22,224 nt of DNA. Origin: JAVBLF01 sp031553675 (GTDB taxonomy: Bacteria; Bacillota; Clostridia; Christensenellales; CALWSW01). A program made the position numbers and the translations under genes. Below, in pieces: positions 1 through 7,796 of the stretch (its first letter is position 1; each line of letters starts with the position of its first letter). The stretch spans positions 1 through 22,224 of the forward strand of contig JAVBLF010000103.1 in the NCBI GenBank assembly GCA_031553675.1, written 5' to 3'. A model generated the notes under the pieces. It saw only the letters and a list, made by a program, of their open reading frames with translations, was not told where the DNA came from and made no database searches.

Positions 1-132
1 CCGTATTCGCCGGACTTGAACCCGATAGAAAAGTTTTGGGCGAATCTGAAAAAATGGCTCGCTAAACATGTGGTCGCCTTCACTTCTTTGCAGAAGGCCA
101 TTCTGGACTATTCTGTTCGGTTTTTATGTTAA
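1..132 (+). mobile_element. IS630-family transposase, C-terminal fragment (cut by window edge)
   Basis: The frame is open from base 1 to a TAA at 130-132 and encodes 43 residues beginning PYSPDLNPIEKFWANLK. The SPDLNPIE-W-LK block is the hallmark around the last catalytic Glu of the DDE domain in IS630/Tc1-mariner-type transposases. Only this C-terminal end is inside the window, so whether the element is intact cannot be judged. The tail after the motif is short and ordinary. IS630 elements insert at TA dinucleotides, and the stop is followed within about 10 bases by CTATA, a plausible outer boundary. Confidence 0.85.
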
Positions 133-194
133 ACGACTATACCTCACCGCTGATGGACAAAGCAGGCGAATCGGATCCAACAGCGGGAAAGCAC

Positions 195-224
195 TTGATT
201 GCCAGGATTCGTTCATGCTATATT
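195..224 (+). promoter_or_regulatory. Candidate sigma-70/SigA promoter for the OCD-aminotransferase unit
   Basis: TTGATT at 195-200 and TATATT at 219-224 are separated by 18 bp, and a TGC just before the -10 gives an extended -10. It would give a leader of roughly 120 nt before the start at 354. The rest of the 133-353 gap shows no gene. Confidence 0.45.
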
Positions 225-353
225 CAGTATAGACAGCAACCGCATATTCCACTTTTCTTTGTCACCGGATGAAGATGTTAAGGGTGTCTGACTTTGGACC
301 GTAGGTTTTAAAGGTACAAAGTGAGGCGTTTTTTTTGGACGAAGGAGGAATTT

Positions 354-1376
354 ATGTCGAACGTGCTAGTATTGTCGCAAAAAGACATCGAAGCGGTGTT
401 GACCATGGACATGGCGCTGCGAGCCGTCGAGGAGGCGTACCGGCAAAAATCCGCCGGCAGCGCCTGCCTTTTCCCCATGGTCTTCCACGAATTTGACCCC
501 GGCAAGGCCGACATGGACATCAAATCGGGGCATTTGGCCGGGAGCGGCATCTATGGCCTTAAGCTGGTGTCCTGGTATGGGGGCAATCCCGGAAAGGGCC
601 TCCCCGCCCTCTTCGGTACCACTCTGCTTTTCGACGATCGGACGGGAGAGCCTTTGGCGCTTCTGAACGCCGGAGGCATCACCGGAATGCGCACCGGGGC
701 GGCGGGAGCCATCGGAGCCAAAACGCTGGCACGCCCCGATTCGGAAACTCTGCTGATGGTGGGAACCGGTGAGCAGGCTCCCTACCAGATCGCGGCCACC
801 CTTTTGGCGATGCCCGGCGTGAAGCGCGTTTTGCTGCACAACCCGCGCAACCCATCCCACACGGCGATGCGTCTTCCCGCCTTGCAGGCGGAGGTGGAAC
901 CGATCCTGGCGGGAGCGGCTTATGCCGGAACTTATCAGATGGAAGTAAGGGAGGATCTCGCCGGCGCCACGGCGGAAAGCGATGTGATCATCACCGCCAC
1001 GCCCGCCCGAAGCCCGCTGATCCGCGCGGAATGGCTGCGGCCCGGCACCCACATCAGTTGTGTCGGCGCCGACATGAGCGGTAAGCAGGAGTTGGACGGC
1101 CAAATTTTGCAGAGGGCGCGGGTCTACGCCGATGACATCGCCCAGTCGGTTTCGGTCGGGGAATGCGAAATGCCCATCAAACAGGGGCTCATCGCAGAAA
1201 GCCACATTCGCGGGGAAATTGGGGCAGTAATCGGCGGTGCGCTGGAAGGCCGGACCGATGCGGAACAGATCACGGTATTCGACTCCACCGGCATCGCGTT
1301 GCAGGATCTGATCGTCTCGAAACAATTGGTAGATCTCGCCCGGGAACGCGGCGTCGGCATCGCGGTTACGCTGTAA
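354..1376 (+). CDS. Ornithine cyclodeaminase / mu-crystallin family protein
   Basis: This 340-residue protein has the normal length for the family. The ATG at 354 is preferred over an upstream GTG at 321 because GGAGG lies just before it. Visible family signatures are GLK (Lys70), the GMRTGA block (Arg113), a Rossmann dinucleotide loop GTGEQA (137-142), TATPARSPLI (about 214-223) and the C-terminal FDSTGIALQDL (309-319). Members use NAD(P)(H) for ornithine cyclodeamination, imine-acid reduction (delta1-pyrroline/piperideine-2-carboxylate, ketimine) or alanine/opine-like dehydrogenation. The exact substrate cannot be read from the sequence. The next gene starts 17 bases after the stop on the same strand, so the two are probably cotranscribed and act in one amino acid pathway. 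Confidence 0.9.
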   Translation: MSNVLVLSQKDIEAVLTMDMALRAVEEAYRQKSAGSACLFPMVFHEFDPGKADMDIKSGHLAGSGIYGLKLVSWYGGNPGKGLPALFGTTLLFDDRTGEPLALLNAGGITGMRTGAAGAIGAKTLARPDSETLLMVGTGEQAPYQIAATLLAMPGVKRVLLHNPRNPSHTAMRLPALQAEVEPILAGAAYAGTYQMEVREDLAGATAESDVIITATPARSPLIRAEWLRPGTHISCVGADMSGKQELDGQILQRARVYADDIAQSVSVGECEMPIKQGLIAESHIRGEIGAVIGGALEGRTDAEQITVFDSTGIALQDLIVSKQLVDLARERGVGIAVTL

Positions 1377-1393
1377 CGAGGAGGAAACGAAGG

Positions 1394-2515
1394 ATGAAAA
1401 TCGAAGCCTTTCAGGTCGAAGAGTGGATGAATGCCTACGAAACGAAAGCGACCTACAACATCGCAGAAACCTGCGTGGATTCCATCTCCCTGAACGAGTT
1501 GTTTCGGGTCGTCGGCGCCAATCCGTCGGAGTTCTGGGAGCGGTTTTCCGCGCGTCGTCTCACCTACGGCGACATCGTGGGCAAAGCCGAGTTCTTGCAG
1601 GGGGTTTGCTCCCTCTACCAAACCCTGTCGGAGGGGCAGATCATCCCTACCCACGGGGCGGCGGGGGCCAATCACCTCCTCGTTTCCGCGCTGGTGGAGT
1701 CGGGGGATCACGTCGTTTCTGTGATGCCCACCTACCAGCAGCTCTACGCCATCCCCCGTGCGCTGGAAGCGCGTGTGGACATCCTGCATCTGCGAAAAGA
1801 GGACGGCTATTTGCCCGATTTGGATGCCCTCCGAAGCATGGTCACGGAACAGACCAAACTGATCTGCATCAATAACCCCAACAACCCCACCGGCGCGCTG
1901 ATGAAGGGCGACATGCTGCGGGAGATCGTGGAGATCGCGCGGGCATGCGGGGCCTATCTGCACTGCGACGAGGTGTATCGCCACCTGAACCAGGATGACA
2001 TCTACGTCGAATCCATCGCCGATCTTTACGAAAAGGGAATCAGCACCAGCAGCATGTCCAAGGTGTTTTCGCTGGCGGGACTCCGCATCGGCTGGATCGC
2101 GACCCAGGATGCCGCCGCGCGCACAGCCTGTCTCTCCCATCGGGATTACTGCCACATCAGCAGCGGTCTCTTTGACGAAGAGGTGTCGGCCATCGCGCTG
2201 GCCAATGCCGGCGAACTCCTGGCGAGAAACCGGACGCTCATCCGCGAGAACCTCCTCGTTTTGGATGCGTGGGTCGCCCAGGAACCGCACATTTCCTACG
2301 TGCGCCCCGAGGCAGGCACCACCGCCCTGCTGGAATACGACTTTGACATGGATTCCTTCGCCTTCTGCACCCGTCTGCTGGAGGAACATGGCGCCCTTTT
2401 GACGCCAGGAGACTGCTTCGAGCAGCCCCGCAGCGCTCGCATCGGCTACGCATGCAAAACCGAGGAACTGACACAAGGGCTTGAGGCGCTGCATCACTTC
2501 CTTCAGTCGCTCTGA
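1394..2515 (+). CDS. Class I/II PLP-dependent aminotransferase
   Basis: This 373-residue fold-type I PLP enzyme has an ATG at 1394, preceded by GAGGAAACGAAGG as ribosome binding site. Motifs in order are NNPNNPTG (160-167), the CDEVY segment with Asp192 contacting the pyridine nitrogen, and SSMSKVFSLAGLRIGW, in which Lys223 is the expected Schiff-base lysine. The distal Arg349 in RIGYA fits the substrate carboxylate position. The N-terminal block IAETCVDSISLNEL (about 23-36) is characteristic of a subgroup often annotated only as aminotransferase. Some remote relatives, such as capreomycidine synthase, do PLP chemistry other than transamination. Pairing with the cyclodeaminase-like gene upstream suggests a shared cyclic-imine or diamino acid substrate. 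Specificity is unknown. Confidence 0.9.
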   Translation: MKIEAFQVEEWMNAYETKATYNIAETCVDSISLNELFRVVGANPSEFWERFSARRLTYGDIVGKAEFLQGVCSLYQTLSEGQIIPTHGAAGANHLLVSALVESGDHVVSVMPTYQQLYAIPRALEARVDILHLRKEDGYLPDLDALRSMVTEQTKLICINNPNNPTGALMKGDMLREIVEIARACGAYLHCDEVYRHLNQDDIYVESIADLYEKGISTSSMSKVFSLAGLRIGWIATQDAAARTACLSHRDYCHISSGLFDEEVSAIALANAGELLARNRTLIRENLLVLDAWVAQEPHISYVRPEAGTTALLEYDFDMDSFAFCTRLLEEHGALLTPGDCFEQPRSARIGYACKTEELTQGLEALHHFLQSL

Positions 2516-2826
2516 GCCGCGTTGCGTGCCGTTTGATCTCCACGATCGCAACCGCGCATCCATGAACCCCCCAAGCATCCCGACTTGAAGCGCAGCGCAT
2601 CAAAAACCCCTTGTGCGGCCACAAGGGGTTTTCGTTTGCTGCGACCCAATCGATTTTGCTTATTCGCGCCGAACGAGCAGCGCGCGCCCATCCAGCGTAT
2701 CCAGACGGCCAGGCTCCAAGCCAACGTGAAAAAGACCGCCCCCAGCGCCAACATGTGCGAACGCGGCACCCGATTCCGCGCCATCGTCGCATCGATGGCA
2801 TCCATGCCACAAATTTCCTTTTTCAT
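2503..2826 (-). CDS. Possible small single-helix membrane ORF after the lysin gene (doubtful)
   Basis: An ATG at 2826 lies 7 nt after the lysin stop, and 107 codons stay open to 2503. An alternative ATG at 2805 has AAGGA upstream. The first about 50 residues look protein-like, with a hydrophobic stretch LALGAVFFTLAWSLAVWI followed by basic residues, the kind of small membrane protein that can accompany a lysin. The downstream part is suspicious because it reads through the terminator hairpin at 2603-2632 and into the antisense of the aminotransferase end. Either only the N-terminal part is a remnant, or the frame is chance. No family was recognised. Confidence 0.2.
   Translation of the reverse strand: MKKEICGMDAIDATMARNRVPRSHMLALGAVFFTLAWSLAVWIRWMGARCSFGANKQNRLGRSKRKPLVAAQGVFDALRFKSGCLGGSWMRGCDRGDQTARNAAQSD
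2603..2632. terminator. Strong bidirectional intrinsic terminator between convergent units
   Basis: A 13-bp perfect stem (AAAACCCCTTGTG / CACAAGGGGTTTT) closes a CGGC tetraloop. T-runs leave the stem on both strands. It follows the aminotransferase stop by about 90 bases and also lies downstream of the convergent lysin gene. Confidence 0.9.
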
Positions 2827-2833
2827 ATTCGTT

Positions 2834-3757
2834 TTAGCCGGTCCAGGTGCCACACAATGCTCTTGTGGTGGAAGGCCCCACGATCCCATCGGTTTCAAGC
2901 CCATTGGCTTTTTGGAATTTTCGCACCATTGCGTAACACTCTTTCCCGTACGAGCCGTCGATGCCGTATTTTACGAGCGGATACCCCATATTGGTCAGCG
3001 CGGACTGGACGTTTTTCACATCCTGCCCCTTCATGAGCGGTGTCGTGTAGCGCAGATAGCGCCCCAGCGTGAAGGGTTTGTCACGATCGGTATCGGTGTT
3101 CACAACGAAATTGATGAAGTGGGGTTTGCCCCAATGCGTCCATCTGCCCGATCGGAGCGCGGTTTCAACGACGCCGTAGGCAGAGTCCTTGCTCTCAATC
3201 ACCCGATCATCGAGGTCGTAGACGCCAACGTGAACCATGCGGTTGTTGGACGACGATTTGCGAAACAGCAAATATCCTTGCTGCCGGGGGAAGGAGCTCA
3301 TGCTTCCTTTTTCGACGGACTTGTTGTAGAAGTCATGCGCCGTGAGGTTGATCCCGCTGTATGCCTCCAAAAGTCCGGAGCAGTCGCAAACATGGTGGTT
3401 TCGCCACCTGCGCCATTGCGTTCCAAAATAGTAATCGCGGTTGTACTTCGACGTTCGATATCGGTTGTAAAGGTATTCGCGTTCGTACTCGTCGTAGAAT
3501 TCGCCGCGTCCGCCCCATACATACCCCCAATCTTCCGCCAGCGCCGTGTTGTTCAAAAAATGCGAAAAATCAACCGATGTGCGTTGCAAGTGGATGTTGC
3601 CGCGCGGTTCGTCGGTGTCGTCCAGCTCTTCCGCGTCGCCTGTGCCGATCCAATTGAGCATCAGGTTGATATCGGCAACACTTTCGTCTACCATTTCACC
3701 GACGCGCCGAATGTTTCCAAGCGCATCGGTAAATGTTTTAGATATCATAACTATCAT
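2834..3757 (-). CDS. NlpC/P60 cysteine peptidase with C-terminal peptidoglycan-binding domain (lysin)
   Basis: This 307-residue protein has its start at the ATG at 3757 because GAGGAAT precedes it by 5 bases; the frame is open further upstream without a better signal. Residues 76-130 contain the NlpC/P60 signature: WGYVWGG (77-83) and then CDCSG with the probable nucleophile Cys126. MVHVGVY supplies the catalytic His176. Residues about 239-305 form a PG_binding_1 repeat (LMKGQDVKNVQSAL ... FQKANGLETDGIVGPSTTRAL). The N-terminus is not a signal peptide or membrane segment, unlike most housekeeping wall hydrolases, so export would need a holin or a non-classical route, as for phage endolysins. 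The expected role is cleavage of D-Glu-diamino-acid bonds in peptidoglycan stem peptides. It is flanked by no other phage genes. Confidence 0.85.
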   Translation of the reverse strand: MIVMISKTFTDALGNIRRVGEMVDESVADINLMLNWIGTGDAEELDDTDEPRGNIHLQRTSVDFSHFLNNTALAEDWGYVWGGRGEFYDEYEREYLYNRYRTSKYNRDYYFGTQWRRWRNHHVCDCSGLLEAYSGINLTAHDFYNKSVEKGSMSSFPRQQGYLLFRKSSSNNRMVHVGVYDLDDRVIESKDSAYGVVETALRSGRWTHWGKPHFINFVVNTDTDRDKPFTLGRYLRYTTPLMKGQDVKNVQSALTNMGYPLVKYGIDGSYGKECYAMVRKFQKANGLETDGIVGPSTTRALCGTWTG

Positions 3758-3958
3758 TTTGTATTCCTCATTCTCTGTCCATTTCGAGGTCTGCCTCCTC
3801 ATGAGTAGTAGCATTCTATGCCCGCGTATGCATAATTGCGCATAGATGAACGAGGTCCATTCGATTTTTGTCAAAGGCTTTCGGACAAAGAATCGGCCTG
3901 TATGTCCTTGCGGTCCGGCAAATCGAGGTATGCTTGCGTCACGCTAGCACCAAAGCAA

Positions 3959-3990
3959 AGAACTCCCCATGGGGGAGTTCTCGGTTTTTT
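3959..3990. terminator. Hairpin terminator downstream of the rhamnose operon
   Basis: A 10-bp stem AGAACTCCCC / GGGGAGTTCT has a 3-nt loop (ATG). It sits about 36 nt beyond the rhaB stop. The perfect T6 run is on the + strand side (3985-3990). On the - strand the stem is followed by an interrupted T-run (TTGCTTT), so it could end the rhaB transcript but would be stronger on the other strand. Confidence 0.6.
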
Positions 3991-4025
3991 GTTCTGATCG
4001 CGAACGAATCACAGCGCCGAAGCCG

Positions 4026-5498
4026 CTATACTGTGTGTACAAACCTTTCGCGTGCCTGTTCCCAAGCGTCTCGATCCTGTGGTTCGTAGTCCTGCAATTC
4101 GGACGAAGCTTTGACGATCCCGCGCATTTCATCGATATCGCGGATCCATCCCTTGCCGTATGCCTGCACGAGCAGATTGCCCATGGCCGTTCCTTCCGAT
4201 GGACCGGCGAGCACCTTCACGCCGAGCGCATTGGCGCTAAACTGGTTCAGAAGGGCGTTCTTGCTTCCTCCGCCGATGATGTGCAATGTGCGAATCTGCT
4301 TCCCGCTCACCTCTGCGATCTTGTCAAACACCACGCGGTATTTCAGCGCCAGCGATTCATAGACAATCCGCGAGAGGGTCGCGACGTCATCGACAGCGAC
4401 TTCGTTTTGCCCCGTTCTCGCAATGAAATCGCAGACGGCGCGCGGCATGTCAGACGGGTGAAAAAAGGTCGGATCGTCGGGGTCGATGAAGGCCGCAAAG
4501 GGTTCGGCCCGTTTCGCCATCTCGACGATGTCCTCATAGCCAAGTTCCGGATTCGTCTGATTCCATTGCGCTTTGCATTGCTGTATGATCCACAAGCCCA
4601 TGATGTTTTTGAGAAAGAGTGTCTGGCCCAAAATGCCGCCGGAGTTGGAGGCATTCATGGCAAAGCTCTTGTCGTTGATGATGGGCGCAGGGATCTCGAT
4701 GCCCGCCAACGACCACGTTCCGCTGCTGATGTACGCCCAATCCTTCCCCTGCGCCGGAATGGCGACCACAGCGCTGGCGGTGTCGTGCACAGCGGGGGCA
4801 ACCAAGTCGATCCCACGGCGTAGCCCGACTTCGTCGGCGATGTCGTCCCGCAGGCATCCAATTTTGTCGCCCGCGAAGGATATTTTGGTTTCGAACAAGG
4901 GAAGACAAAACGTCTCGGCGACTTCCGCGGACCAGGCCCGCTTGTGGATATCCACCATTTGGGTAATGGACGCCACCGTATACTCGGTGGATAATTCCGC
5001 GCCGAGCATGTAGTGCAGCGCGTCTGCGATGAAGAGGATGTCCTTCGCCCTTTCGTGGGATTTGTCGCCGCTTCGTTGGGCGCCCACGAACTGGTTCAGG
5101 GTGTTGCACTCGAGAAACTGGGTGCCGCTCAATTCATAGATCTTGCGTTTCCCCATGCGTTCTTCCAGCAGTTCGCCGGTGCCCAGGGTTCTGTCGTCGC
5201 GGTAGCTGAAGGGAAGGCCCATCAATCGGCCGTTCTCGTCCAACAACGCGTAGTCGAGCGCCCACGAATCGATGCCGATGGAATCGAGTTCGCTTCCGAA
5301 TTTTGATTGGTATGCGCGGAGTCCCTCGATGATTTTCTGGTAGAACAGGTAGATGTTCCAATGCAGCTCGCCGCAGATCGCCAAACCCCGCGTGGGGAAA
5401 CGGCAGAGCTCCTCGAGCTTCATCACGCCGTTTTCCAGTATGCCCGCGACGCACCTGCCGCTTTCCGCGCCTAAGTCCACCGCAAAATGCTTGCTCAT
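4026..5498 (-). CDS. rhaB: L-rhamnulokinase
   Basis: This 490-residue FGGY-family sugar kinase has the usual RhaB length. It phosphorylates L-rhamnulose to L-rhamnulose-1-phosphate in the cytosol. The N-terminal phosphate loop is VDLGAESGR (7-15), followed by GIDSWALDY (75-83), YRDDRT (99-104) and GTQFLECNTL (125-134). The probable catalytic base is Asp239 in AVHDTASAV. SSGTWSLAG (258-266) and IGGGSKN (408-414) mark the ATP half. The start lies 4 nt after the stop of the preceding UROD-like gene and has only a weak GGTG upstream, so translation is probably coupled. It is the last gene of the operon. Fuculokinase is the nearest alternative, but the neighbouring rhamnose isomerase and the GTQFL/NTL motifs favour RhaB. 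Confidence 0.93.
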   Translation of the reverse strand: MSKHFAVDLGAESGRCVAGILENGVMKLEELCRFPTRGLAICGELHWNIYLFYQKIIEGLRAYQSKFGSELDSIGIDSWALDYALLDENGRLMGLPFSYRDDRTLGTGELLEERMGKRKIYELSGTQFLECNTLNQFVGAQRSGDKSHERAKDILFIADALHYMLGAELSTEYTVASITQMVDIHKRAWSAEVAETFCLPLFETKISFAGDKIGCLRDDIADEVGLRRGIDLVAPAVHDTASAVVAIPAQGKDWAYISSGTWSLAGIEIPAPIINDKSFAMNASNSGGILGQTLFLKNIMGLWIIQQCKAQWNQTNPELGYEDIVEMAKRAEPFAAFIDPDDPTFFHPSDMPRAVCDFIARTGQNEVAVDDVATLSRIVYESLALKYRVVFDKIAEVSGKQIRTLHIIGGGSKNALLNQFSANALGVKVLAGPSEGTAMGNLLVQAYGKGWIRDIDEMRGIVKASSELQDYEPQDRDAWEQARERFVHTV

Positions 5499-5502
5499 CG
5501 GA

Positions 5503-6555
5503 TCACACCATTTCCGCCGTTGTTTTCAACAGCTCGACATCCAGCGGATAGTTCCCCAATTCTTTGGCTGCCTCGAGCATCGTTTTATAGTTTTCCGGGG
5601 ATATCCCGCTGTGTATGGAGTTCGAAGAGGACAGGATCAAGCCGCCATGGAGGCCGCCTTCCAGGATACACCGCGCGACTTCGCGCCGGACGTCCTGCGG
5701 CGTTTTGTTGACGAGGGTTTCCACGCAGTCGATGTTCCCTTTGAGCGCGATGGTGTTTCCGTACGTAGCGCGCAGCTCTTTCATGAACATGTTTCCGCGT
5801 TCATCGATAGGGTCGAGGCAATCGATTCCTGTATCCAGCAAATCCTGTAGGATGAGGCGCAGATCGCCGTCGCTGTGCTTGATGACTTTCAGCCCCAGTT
5901 TTTTGGCATGCGCCACCAGCCTCGAGAATTCGGGCAGGATTTGCTGTCGAAACATCGCGGGCGACATGAGCAGCCCCAAATTCGTAGCCAGGTCGTCCCC
6001 GATCACGATGACCTCAACACCGATGTCCACCAGGTTTTCGCAAATGCGCATGGAATAGTCCACGCTCATTTTCATCAGGTTTTGCACGACCTCGGGTTCG
6101 ACATGCAGGCCGCAGAGGAAGTTTTCATACCCCATCAGATCGCGGGGCTGCGACACCGCATCGCGCACGCGCGCGACGACGCACCTTTCGTCCCCAAAGC
6201 GCTTGATCGCCGCCTTGATCTTGTCAAAGCGGTATTCCGCGTCAGGATCGGGCATCTCGTAGCCTTCCAGATCCGATTCGTCTGCAATGCGCGTATTGAC
6301 GGGGTTGGGATATTCGTCGTAAGTCACCCGCTTGACGCCCCACTCGTCGACGATGTGGCGGTCATCAAAGGGCTGATTTTTGGAGTCCAGGCCGACGGCA
6401 ACCCCGTCGAGGTCAAAGGCTTCGACGAAATCGAGATCGCTTTCGCTTCCGCACATCTGCCGGATCACCTTGGGGCTGAACACCCATTCCATGGTGGGTA
6501 CGCGGTCGGGCGTGGCTCTGTTCAGAACCGTGAGGATTCTCTCTTTTCCGGTCAT
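5503..6555 (-). CDS. Uroporphyrinogen decarboxylase (UROD)-like protein A in rhamnose operon
   Basis: This 350-residue protein has the URO-D/corrinoid-methyltransferase TIM-barrel fold. The chosen ATG at 6555 overlaps the rhaI stop as TAATG, with GGAGG 8 nt upstream; an in-frame GTG at 6561 is less likely. Family features are the N-terminal MTGKERILTVLNRATPDRVP, IGDDLATNLGLLMSP (185-199), KHSDGD (226-231) and SNSIHSGISPENY near the end. In thiol-activating MtaA/CmuA-type relatives the HxC motif binds zinc; here it reads His227-Ser-Asp229, so the Cys ligand is missing. Heme-type URO-D activity is unlikely given the context. Its place between rhaI and rhaB suggests a role linked to rhamnose or deoxysugar use, but the reaction is unknown. 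Confidence 0.85.
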   Translation of the reverse strand: MTGKERILTVLNRATPDRVPTMEWVFSPKVIRQMCGSESDLDFVEAFDLDGVAVGLDSKNQPFDDRHIVDEWGVKRVTYDEYPNPVNTRIADESDLEGYEMPDPDAEYRFDKIKAAIKRFGDERCVVARVRDAVSQPRDLMGYENFLCGLHVEPEVVQNLMKMSVDYSMRICENLVDIGVEVIVIGDDLATNLGLLMSPAMFRQQILPEFSRLVAHAKKLGLKVIKHSDGDLRLILQDLLDTGIDCLDPIDERGNMFMKELRATYGNTIALKGNIDCVETLVNKTPQDVRREVARCILEGGLHGGLILSSSNSIHSGISPENYKTMLEAAKELGNYPLDVELLKTTAEMV

Positions 6556-7787
6556 TAGCACCCACCTCCCAAAGTCAGAATCCCCTCTCCTCTTTCCTTG
6601 ACGATCTTTTCCATGTAGCCGCTGCTCCGGAAATTGCGCAGGGGGTCGACGTCGCTCAAGCCCATCTCAAGGCGTGCCTGCGCGATCAAGGGCTCCACAT
6701 CCGTGTAGAAGGCATCCATCAGGATCTGGTTACTGCCCACGATGTCGTTTTCCCGCTGTGCCGCCTTCAATGCGTTTCGATCGACGATCAGAGCGTGCGC
6801 AAACGCCCGCTGTATGTTCATGACGGAATAGATGATCCCCTCGAGGCTGTTTTCGATGTTGTGCGACTGATCGAGCATGTAGCAGATCGGGCCGCCCACA
6901 CCTTGCGCTTCCGCCCCCACGATCTCGTTGAAGATCAGGAAGATGCCGAGCGGATCCACGGTGCCCAGAATGAGATCGTCGTCGCAATAGCGTCTGTTGT
7001 TGAAATGGAAAGCACCGAGTTTCCCTTCGTCCAGCAGCGTAGCGATGATCTGCTCGACATTGACGCCCGGCAGGTGGTGCCCCATATCGACGAGGACTTT
7101 TGCCCTTTCGCCGAGCTTGTTGCACATCAGAAGGGATGCGCCCCAATCCTGCACGTCGGTTGTATAGAAAAACGGCTCAAACGGCTTGTATTCCAGTACC
7201 ATGTTCATGTCGGCGTCCAACGCGTCGTAAAGCGCCTTGAGTCCGTCGTATAGCCTGTGCTTGCGTTCGCGCAGGTCGTCCTGCCCGGGGTAGTTTGTGC
7301 CGTCCGCCACCCACATGCCGATCGTTTTGGAACCCATCTCGCGCGCGATGCGTACACATTCGCGGAAATGGGCTTTGGTCTCTTCCCGCACGCTTTCGAT
7401 GGGCGAGCAGATCGAGCCAAAGCGGAAACTCTGCCCGCTAAAGGTGTTGGGGTGAAGCGTGCCGATGCGCATCCCTTTTTCCCGCGCGTATTGGCTGACC
7501 GGCGCATACTGTCCGTCGTCCGTCTTGTCCCAGCAGACGTGGCTGGCCATCACGGGCGTGACGCCCAGACAGCGCTGAATCTCCGCGCAATCGTCGATCT
7601 TGTCCCAAACGGTCACGGCTGCGCCTTTGTCCCGAAAGGTGCCGTAGCGCGTTCCCGAATTGCCCACTGCCCAGGAGGGCAACTCGATCACGATCTCCTT
7701 GATGCGTTTCAGGACATCCTGCGCGTCGATGCCTTTTTGGTTGAGTTTGTCACACAGGATATTGAATTCTTCTTTGCAGTGTTCCAT
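6555..7787 (-). CDS. rhaI: L-rhamnose isomerase (Pseudomonas stutzeri/Gram-positive RhaI type)
   Basis: This 410-residue xylose-isomerase-like TIM barrel interconverts L-rhamnose and L-rhamnulose using divalent metal ions in the cytosol. The likely metal and catalytic ligands are Glu199 (VLEYKPFEP), Asp234 and His237 (VDMGHHLPG), His261 (FHFNNRRY), Asp269/Asp271 and Asp306 (LDQSHN). Their spacing matches the characterised P. stutzeri enzyme as I recall it. This is the RhaI class, not the E. coli RhaA sequence type, though both share the fold. AAGGAG lies just before the ATG, which starts 9 nt after the stop of the upstream UROD-like gene. Its own stop overlaps the next start (TAATG). Related RhaI enzymes can be promiscuous towards other sugars such as L-lyxose or D-allose. 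Confidence 0.92.
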   Translation of the reverse strand: MEHCKEEFNILCDKLNQKGIDAQDVLKRIKEIVIELPSWAVGNSGTRYGTFRDKGAAVTVWDKIDDCAEIQRCLGVTPVMASHVCWDKTDDGQYAPVSQYAREKGMRIGTLHPNTFSGQSFRFGSICSPIESVREETKAHFRECVRIAREMGSKTIGMWVADGTNYPGQDDLRERKHRLYDGLKALYDALDADMNMVLEYKPFEPFFYTTDVQDWGASLLMCNKLGERAKVLVDMGHHLPGVNVEQIIATLLDEGKLGAFHFNNRRYCDDDLILGTVDPLGIFLIFNEIVGAEAQGVGGPICYMLDQSHNIENSLEGIIYSVMNIQRAFAHALIVDRNALKAAQRENDIVGSNQILMDAFYTDVEPLIAQARLEMGLSDVDPLRNFRSSGYMEKIVKERGEGILTLGGGC

Positions 7788-7796
7788 GGCCTCTCC

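Noticed and set aside
366..1325. Long open frame on the - strand opposite the cyclodeaminase gene
   Set aside because: It is antisense to a clear family match, shows no motif of its own and has no ribosome binding site; it is a shadow of GC-rich codon bias.
3777..3792. Four-codon reading frame (M-D-R-E-stop, - strand) with AGGAGG upstream, before the lysin start
   Set aside because: Could be a leader peptide, but it is too short to distinguish from chance and no attenuator structure is visible.
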